Source: Syncephalis plumigaleata
Lineage: Eukaryota; Zoopagomycota; Zoopagomycetes; Zoopagales; Piptocephalidaceae
Length of the DNA stretch: 64,000 nt
Direction of reading: 5' to 3'
Assembly: GCA_025201365.1 (NCBI GenBank)
Contig: JAIXMF010000014.1
Span: 124,001-188,000 of the forward strand
Below the pieces are notes generated by a model that saw only the letters and a list, made by a program, of their open reading frames with translations, had not been told where the DNA came from and did not search any database. Position 1 is the stretch's first letter. Every line of letters begins with the position of its first letter. Below, piece by piece: positions 56,622-64,000 of this stretch. The position numbers and the translations under genes are program-made.

Positions 56622-59600
56622 TTAACGACGTCGTTTCATTTCACGTAGTATCTTTGACACGACACTACTTCCCTTTCCTCCTCTACCATTATATGGTTTA
56701 CCACCACTGTTGGCTGATCTTTGACCATGGTGAGTACCATTGTCACCTCTATCATTGTGATCATCTGTATTGGAGCCTTTGCCTCTTCGACCACGTCCAC
56801 GATATCTACCACCTGTAGATGTATCCTCACCCATTAGTCCTAGTACATCTAATGGATCGTATATTGCATCGTGTGATGTGCCACTTCTTGTATTGCCTGT
56901 ATACCTGGATGTAGTATTAGATGTTGTTGTTGTTGTTGTTGGTATTATTCTGCGATTCGTAGATAGATGACGGGCTCGTTTCCTAGCAGGTCCACCTCCT
57001 AGTGCAGGCGCGTATGTTGTGTCATCTTCATCGTCCTCATCATCTTGATCCATAGGTTCGAAATCTTCATCCTCTACATCATCCATAAATACAGTATTCG
57101 GCATTGATGTCGATAATGTCTGTAGTGTGCCTTCTTCAATATCGTATTGATCATGATAAATAACATTGGTCTGTGGATTAGCACTATTACCATGTACAAT
57201 CGTCTTGTTTCCTGTAGATTGTGTTGCATTACTTGTGGTATATTGGTTATGATATTGATCTTCCTCTTCTTCCTCTTCCTCCTCCTCTTCTGTATCTAAT
57301 TCTTCTTCATCACTGGAATGTGCGACTACTGCAGTGGTTCGTAATTGTTGAGGTAGAATTCGAATTCGTAGTTTACCATCAGCATTACCATCATTCGTTG
57401 TAGTACTCGTATGGCTATCCTCTTGATTACTTTCCGTATATTTAGATTCATCAATGTTTGTCGTTACTGTTGTATCCTTCTTAGGTGGTAATGTTTTGCC
57501 ACCAACACTTGATGATACTGAAGAAGGAGAAGGGGAAGCGGAAGCAGAAGAAGCAGTAAGTTTTAGCTTAACCTTTAGCTTTTGCGATTTTCTTCACTTT
57601 CTGTATTTCTTTGTGCTTTTACTCTATCAATTTGCTCCTTTAACTGATGGATAAGACTATCAGGATCACGCATGCCAGGTGGTAAAACGTCTTTTTGCTG
57701 ACTGGATCGTGTTTCACGTAGAAATTGCAATAATCGATCAAGTCCATCGAATTCTAGTTGGTTCAAATCGAATTGCTCTTATTTTCTCTCCGCATTAATA
57801 CAAGGATAATATTGATGTAAGCAATAATGTGTACCCTACCTGATAGTAGACGATGATATCGTATGGCTGCATACCAGCACAACTGTTCAAAGTATGGAAA
57901 TCGAAATGGTTGCGGTACTGATGTACGCTTCTCCAATTCATAGATATCCAGTTGTCGTCCAATGTGTAGACCGTGTAAGAAATTACCACCGATAACAATG
58001 GCATCGGCAGGTGTATACACTGCATGAATCCAACCTGTAGGAATAATCCTATTGATTGTCTCATATTAATTACTTTCTACATAGATGAACACATAAACCA
58101 TATAAATGCTTACATTGTATCGCCGGCTTTAGATCTACTCGATAGCATGGACGTGCTACTTCGGCAAAGAATGTCGATGCTTGTTCTGGTGATTTACACC
58201 ATTTCTCGTATTTTTTGAGATTAGTCGATGTTGGCGGAATAAAGTAGAATGTTTTTGCTCCAGATAATATATGATAGAACACCTAAATAGCCATGTTATA
58301 TTACTAATGAGTTGAATTGATTATTTCATTAGAGAATGGCCACTTACCGATGAACCACCAAAATCAATATGACTATAGAATAGATGCATAATAACACGAA
58401 CAATAGATCGATAATAGCAATGATTACCAATAAGATACCGTCTTACGTTTCCTAGTTCATCGCTCCACTTACAAATCTGTATAGCAATCCTTGACACTCA
58501 TTAAGCAGTAGAGTTGCACTTTTGGATATTCATTACGTCGACGTCGTCTTCAGGCCATGCCACCGATACCCAATCCAATTCACTAGAGTGTACTCCAACA
58601 TATTAATACTCAATGTACTACATGTCATGACACACTTACCGTACAAGTTGTGGTCGTTTAATCTGTTCGGCCAAACGAGTTTGCGACACCTCGAGACTGA
58701 TGACATTAAGTGTACGTGTTCGTTTCTCGCTCGCTGAGAAGTAGGCCTCCCAGTTGGCGAGTGTCCATCCAGTAACATCAGCCTGACTATTCACGTCTAA
58801 TAAATCAATTCGATACCGCTAAACAAAACTATAAACACGAATCGGCAACATCGCTACTTACCCATAACATTGACAGGTGTATCATATCCTATGAATAGTT
58901 AACGAGATGTGCAATATTAGCGAACTATCCATAATGACTAGATGTATTGATTAACTTACCGACAAGTCGTGCTATATCCGCTACACTTAGTGTGGATGGT
59001 GGCATACGCATACCACAAACTGTAGACGACGATCCTGTAAATATAGCCGGTGTCTCTAATCCATTACTGTATGCCCAATCAATAGTTGCCTTGTCGCCTG
59101 ACAGACGAGGGAAACTATCGGTAGCAAACGAGAAATTCGCCAATGTTGCCAGACGATCACGCGGTAGCATAACATCCGCGTTAACCAAATCTTGATAGTT
59201 GATGCGTGTATGTTCTCGTTGCGATTTACGAATTTCCTTCTTATCTACAAGTAATAATGCATGATATTAATATTTATACTAATCAACCATATCCACCATT
59301 GCTCTCTTTCTATCTAATTATTGCAATAAACAAGTGTTGAGGTGCTTGTCCTATTCGCTACAACTATTGCTAGCATTATTATGAACGGGTTACCTACAAA
59401 TACTAGGTCCATGGGTGACAGCACAGTCTGGACAGTGGAATTCCTCGATCTGATCGCATTCCTGAGCGCGTAATCCTACACAGGCAGCGTGAAACCACGT
59501 ATCACATATATCGCAGGCCAGCCATGTTTCTAGTAGACTGCCCGTCCAAATGGATGCATCCCGTCCGGCACAGCGTGGACAAGGCTCGTTGGACATTGTA

Positions 59601-59761
59601 GGAATACTAGCATCGCTAGCACCCTGTCTCGCGTCACCATTACTGCCATCGCTATCGTCGCCAGTATCGCTAGTATGAGCGTGTTCGTGCTCACGGGCAC
59701 TTTGCTTGTGCGGGCCTTGTTCAGAATCATAATAGCGATGAGAGGAAGTAGCCGTGTTCAT
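56622..59761 (-). CDS. PHD finger + JmjC histone lysine demethylase (Jhd1/KDM2-like)
   Basis: Fe(II)/2-oxoglutarate histone demethylase, predicted to act on H3K36 methylation by family. Start at 59761 ([15 protein letters not shown]); the open extension to 59974 is translation of a transposon end. PHD finger at 59390-59590: [20 protein letters not shown] then [20 protein letters not shown] and FHCPDC (C4HC3). JmjC domain: [20 protein letters not shown], the metal ligands in [58 protein letters not shown] then [15 protein letters not shown] (third His). The C-terminal part has [12 protein letters not shown], a coiled Gln/Lys-rich stretch ([18 protein letters not shown]), acidic and Gly/Arg-rich tails ([14 protein letters not shown]) and [10 protein letters not shown]. 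About ten short introns. All iron-binding residues are present. Confidence 0.92.
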
Positions 59762-60113
59762 AGTAGAGAAGGAGGAAGACGAGATAGTATAATGAAGTGA
59801 TAATGTGCGTGTGTCCCTCACCATCATTGGCAATGGTCTACAGTGTTTTTCCATCCAATTTGCGCATTTATCCTTTAACGTTTGCAGTTTATTAATAAAC
59901 AGATTCACACAATTGTTAACACCATTATAATCATAGATATGCCAATTGATATAGCACGGTAATAATAATAACAATTTAGTATTTAGTAATGGATCCTATA
60001 TTGATAGCGATAACTATCATCATCAATTCTATAAGGTAGATGATACAAGTGTACTAATATAGTTGGATATTGCCATGTCATGTACTTACAAGTAGTAATA
60101 AACTAGTATGATA

Positions 60114-61080
60114 GATAAGTTATGATGATAATGCTTACGGTTAACTGCATAGAGAGCAACGAGTGAACAAATAGTATACACGATAAACAATGTAATAAAC
60201 AAGCAGTAACTAGTAGAATGACTGACTTGTCACGAATGAGCAAGGAATGACAAGGAAGGGTGCATGACCACGTATGCCAGTTTATTTGAAGAAGCAATGT
60301 ATGCTTGTATGTGAATAGAGTATGGAGATGGCAGTAAACAAATAAAAATACAAATAAAAGCATGACGTAAGGGTGGCATACAAACAGATGACGGAAAAGA
60401 GTGGTAAAAGTAAAAGGTACATATTACAACGAGAGCAGTAAACGCTTACGCATTGATAAATAAGCAGGACAGTGATAGAGAACAAAGACTAGAACGAACA
60501 ATAAACAAGGCTTAGTGGTATAGTAATAATAACGACAAGTGAGCATGTAGATAGTTTAGAGGAAGAGGAAACAAAGAGATGAATAAACGCATAGAGATAG
60601 TATGGCATAATAGCTGCTATTGGAATGTGTATGTTAAAGTGAAAGAAGAAGTAAGTGGAATGTGAATGACACGAAGAAGACGCGTATTACTGAGAAAGTA
60701 AAAGAAATAGCTAGCATATAGTTAAGAGGAAGTAGACGTGTGTTGTTAAAGAGAGAGAAAAGGGAAATAAAAGAAAAGGAAACAACTAGAATGCAGTTGA
60801 CGCAAATAAGTGTGTTACTGAATGACAAGGGAAGTGAGGTTAGTACGAAGAAGACAGCATTGGTAAAGAGAGAGAGGAAAGAATGCTTTTATTGACTAAT
60901 AAAAAAATTAAGAGTTTATACATCAGTCGATAATGAGGAATGGAAATATATTGTCATTGGTAACGAAGTAAAGGAGGAGGAAATAATGTAGATAACGAAG
61001 TAAAGGAAAGGGGAAGAGAAGCAACGATGAGATGGATACTTGGAAGTGGATAGGTAAACCATTAATCAAGTGTTAACAAA
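60114..61080 (+). repeat. Third copy of the inverted-repeat arm sequence, inside the Fanzor element
   Basis: Matches 3412-4290 in the same orientation, with many substitutions and small indels (for example GACTGACTTGTCACGAATGA and ATGACGTAAGGGTGGCATAC are shared). This older divergence contrasts with the identity of the two arms at 3528 and 6517. Frames in it (60282-60485 minus) are not genes. Confidence 0.8.
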
Positions 61081-61852
61081 TAGATAAGGAGAGGTTTCTA
61101 ACGGAAGCATTAACAAGCCTACTAATGGAAATTAATCAAGTGTTAAGAAAAGCACAATTAACAGTGTAATTAATAGAAGATAAGGAAGTTAATAAGTTTA
61201 TTAATGAACATTACCACAAAGGTAATCAACTGGAGGAACAATAAAAGAAAATAATTAATGAGGTAATAGGTGAATCATACCCAATCAATAAGTACAAACA
61301 AGTCTAATACTAATAGACATGTTTGTTACTACTGTCTAATGACATTAATGATTTACCATGAGAGCTTTTCGGCTCGTTGCAATAAACCGTTATCCGGCTT
61401 GCAAGAACATGTTGATAAGTACATACGGCGATATTAATGAAGTGTGAGCCGAGAGCAGCTCAGACTACTCAGTCTGAGTGTGTCGTTATCCACCGGTATA
61501 CAAATATTGCCACATTTATAATGATTTACCTCCGCTTCATTTCGCATCGATTATATAAATGGTAACATTAATAAAATACAATCTTTATTCACAACTATAC
61601 AGCTGTTACTGTAATGAAATAAGTTTTATTTTATAATATTGTATGAGAAAAGTTTGCTAACTTCTCCGAACAGTAAGTACGCGTACAAACTGCAAATAAT
61701 TTGTAAGCGCAGTTTATAATAGATACCTCTATACATTAATTAATAAAAAGATTATATTACCATTGAATTTCTACATGCACCTCTTGGTTGTTATACTGTT
61801 GCTGTTCTCATTTAACATACTGTTATTACCTTGATATCCATCCTTTTTTTAC

Positions 61853-64000
61853 ATGGCGTCACAGCCAGAGACTCCAGTCTCGTCAACTGAAGGCAGTTCC
61901 CAATCTGCTGCCGACAGTGAACGAGTGCTGTCTGTGAAGTCGTCTCTCTCCGGCATTGGTTGGAAGAAAGAGTATCACGATGTTTTACGCCATCTAGTAA
62001 ACACTGTGCATACGACGACCTTCCATGCCTACTCGCTCTCGAAGTACATATTTCTTAGTGGATTTGAGGGGAGTGCAAGCTTTGAGTTTAAAAAGTACGT
62101 CCACAAAGACTTTTTCAAAGAGGTGTGGCTTTCTTTACTCAATCGGACAACATGCCAGACCAGAACAGAGAAGACAGCTGAATTTCGTAAATTGATCAGT
62201 GACCATTGGGATGATTATCATACCATTACTGGCTATCAAAAGCCAAAATTTGATAAAGCTGATCAGTCGGCTGGTACGAAGCAAATAGAATTTGTGTTGC
62301 TTATACCAACAACATCAAGCTACACTTTGCCGACCATCTTCGACGCGCCATCAACAAGACTTCAAGGTCAAGAAGCGGATAAAGGCTATGAGGAAGGAAT
62401 TGTCCGAACAGGGTGTAGATGATGCTGAGATTCGCAAGGAAATCAGTAAGGAAATCACTACACCTGTAAGAGACTTCAAAGCCGCAATAGCGAAGCGAGA
62501 TGTGAATAGAGCGACATTTGAGAAGGAGCCTAAGCTTGCAGAAGCATTCGACGTCTTTGAGCCCGTTCTAAAAGCTTATCCTGAGGGCTACAAATTTGAA
62601 AAAGACAGTATTTATTATGATTGTGTAGCAGCCCCAGCTATGCATCTTAAAGCGTTCTACAAGCTTGCCTGTCTGTTTGAAGCCCTCGGCTTAAAGGCCT
62701 TTGAGTGTTTCCCCATGCGCCGTTCGTTTTCGCCGTGTTACATCCACATTGATACCACTATCCTTTGCATGAACATACTAGGTAATTGCAAGTGTAAGAG
62801 TGAAGAAAATAAGAAGAGGAGGGAGGCCAAGAAAGCGGGGGAGGAGATGAAGAAGAAGACTGAGGAAGAGCTTAAGGCTTGGAAGCACAAACATTGGAGC
62901 CAAGTCGTGAACCTTAAGGCAAAGCCACTTAGAAATCAAAAGGGTGGTGAGCTCGAGTTTTTTGGTTCAATTGACACCGATGGCGTTGGTGTCACGGTCA
63001 TCAAGAAGGGCATCGAGAAGGTCAACGAGAAGGTCACCGAGAAGATTGCCGAGAAGATCACCAAGAAGATTACCAAGAGACGGGGAGCGAAGTCAGCAGC
63101 AGAGGAACCAGCAAAGAAGAGCATCGAATATATCACCGATTTAAGTGAGGAGGATCGCAACAAACTCAAAGGCAAATGCGTGGCGGTAGACCCTGGAAGA
63201 AGAGATCTATTGTTTTGTGTACACGAAGATTCGACATCAGAAAAGCCGATCAAATATCGGTACACAAAACTACATCAAGACAAGATGCGAAAGATGAAGA
63301 AATACCGCAAGATCATTCAAGACTGCAAGAAAGGGAATCAGGCGGTGCAGCAGGCCGAGGTGGCTCTTTCAAGGACCCAGGGCAGCACTGTATCTCTGGC
63401 GGATTATAAGAAATATCTGGAATGCAGATCACAGCACTCAGATATTCTTACCAACTTCTACCGGGAAACGCTCACCACCCCCATCACCGATCCCTCCACC
63501 GATTCTACCGCTGAGCCCTCCACTAAGCCCTCCAAGCATCCTACCCCTCAACCTCTTTTCAGAAAGTTAAAGCTCTCAGCATATATCAACAAGCAACAAA
63601 GCGATCATAAGCTGATCCAAGAGCTAACTGAGAAGTTCGGTAAGGAGGCGGTGTTTGTGATGGGGAACTGGTCCGCTCCTCATGCCAAATACCACGAGCC
63701 CATTCGTGGTTGGCTTTAGAAGACTTTTACAAAAACATTTTAAAGTCTTTCTAATTGACGAGCACAAGACCAGCAAGTGCTGCCCAACTTGCAACAATCC
63801 CACACTTGAGACGTTCAAGAAGGTCAGAAATCCTCGCCTCAAGAAACATGAAGACGGTCCTAAAGTTATTCGACATGGTCTCTTAAGGTAAGTACAATTT
63901 ATTACACTTTGCTATTTATTAAATATATTAATTAATTATTTTATTAGATGCACACATCAACTTGTAAAGAGGCCATGAAAGATATCAAGGACAAGAAGGT
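61853..64000 (+). CDS. Fanzor: eukaryotic TnpB-like RNA-guided nuclease, 3' end outside the window
   Basis: TnpB/OrfB relative with RuvC-like nuclease fold and zinc ribbon, expected to cut DNA guided by an element-encoded RNA. Start at 61853 (MASQPETPVSSTEGSSQSAA). The N-terminal helical domain includes YHDVLRHLVNTVHTTTFHAY and YTNNIKLHFADHLRRAINKT. A Lys/Glu-rich segment with 12-nt tandem units lies at about 63000-63080. RuvC-I is KCVAVDPGRRDLLFCVHE (Asp codon 63189-63191). A Ser/Thr/Pro-rich insert (63474-63550) precedes FGKEAVFVMGNWSAPHAKYH, the RuvC-II region. Then FKVFLIDEHKTSKCCPTCNN, a zinc-ribbon half, and intron 63888-63947. RuvC-III (WNRD) should lie just past the edge. Three frame changes (near 62300, 62355, 63703) each fit one missing base in a short run, and one more probable near 63957. 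The true gene may be intact. Confidence 0.9.

Larger units (their letters stand above)
59839..64000 (+). mobile_element. Large TIR element carrying a Fanzor gene; right end outside the window
   Basis: Left border TA at 59839-59840, then CAGTGTTTTTCCATCCAATT and GCGCATTTATCC; the same end appears inverted at 39131. Parts in order: end region 59839-60098 (shared with 38882-39131), repeat region 60114-61080 (shared with the inverted-repeat arms, including diverged ~48 bp units at 60652-60880), a region of unknown role 61081-61852, and the Fanzor gene from 61853. No mariner-type transposase is seen in the window. The left end begins 78 bp upstream of the JmjC gene start codon. At least 4.16 kb long. 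Confidence 0.85.

Noticed and set aside
59762-59974. Longer JmjC-protein N-terminus
   Set aside because: Again translation of the TIR and its inner flank; the ATG at 59761 is the natural start.
59839-61850. Mariner-type transposase in the large TIR element
   Set aside because: The TA target and CAG ends suggest that class, but no DDE/D catalytic blocks or helix-turn-helix could be found in any frame inside the window.

Overview
The window reads as nuclear DNA of a fungus, probably an early-diverging (non-Dikarya) lineage. A mitochondrial homoaconitase (alpha-aminoadipate lysine route), a Dap2/Ste13-type dipeptidyl aminopeptidase, a DUF2421/FUSC membrane protein, a GRAM-VASt lipid-transfer protein and a Jhd1-type PHD/JmjC demethylase are all typical fungal genes. 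The DNA is AT-rich. Introns are short (about 45-90 bp), mostly GTAAGT...(T/C)AG with TACTAAC-like branch points, plus at least two GC-AG introns. No virus-like element, rRNA, tRNA or CRISPR array was found.

Layout. 1-2475: 5' part of a Rad3/XPD helicase gene (minus). 3412-9346: a repeat-dense block with a near-perfect 1.36 kb inverted repeat around one unknown gene, then a small terminal-inverted-repeat (TIR) element. 9787-18719: three plus-strand genes, namely a subtilase whose catalytic serine is Asp, homoaconitase, and dipeptidyl aminopeptidase. 18928-19998: a seven-helix membrane protein (minus). 22051-23407: trimethylguanosine synthase (plus). 23606-59761: nine substantial genes, all minus: D-amino-acid oxidase, Trf4-type poly(A) polymerase, two PI-PLC-like secreted proteins, a DUF2421 protein, a third PI-PLC-like protein, a GRAM/VASt protein, tubulin cofactor D and a JmjC demethylase. 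Two small candidate secreted proteins sit on the plus strand among them. 59839-64000: the left part of a large TIR element carrying a Fanzor gene, the eukaryotic TnpB-like RNA-guided nuclease; it runs off the right edge.

The most interesting system is this Fanzor element family. The window holds one large copy (59839 to beyond 64000), one decayed copy (29048-30200), one internally deleted copy that kept both ends and the last ~50 Fanzor codons (38555-39131), one very short copy (8921-9161), and further relatives at 3412-4978, 6485-7874, 9160-9346 and 14460-14737. Ends begin CAG and are flanked by TA, as in Tc1/mariner-type elements. A noncoding block just after the Fanzor stop is conserved between two diverged copies and is a candidate guide-RNA region. 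Two element ends lie 40-80 bp upstream of host start codons.

A caution: several well-conserved host genes (D-amino-acid oxidase, Trf4, DUF2421, GRAM/VASt, one PI-PLC) and the Fanzor gene show isolated one-base frame changes, most of them behaving like one-base deletions. This looks more like assembly error than gene death, so gene models here should be read as loci, not exact proteins.
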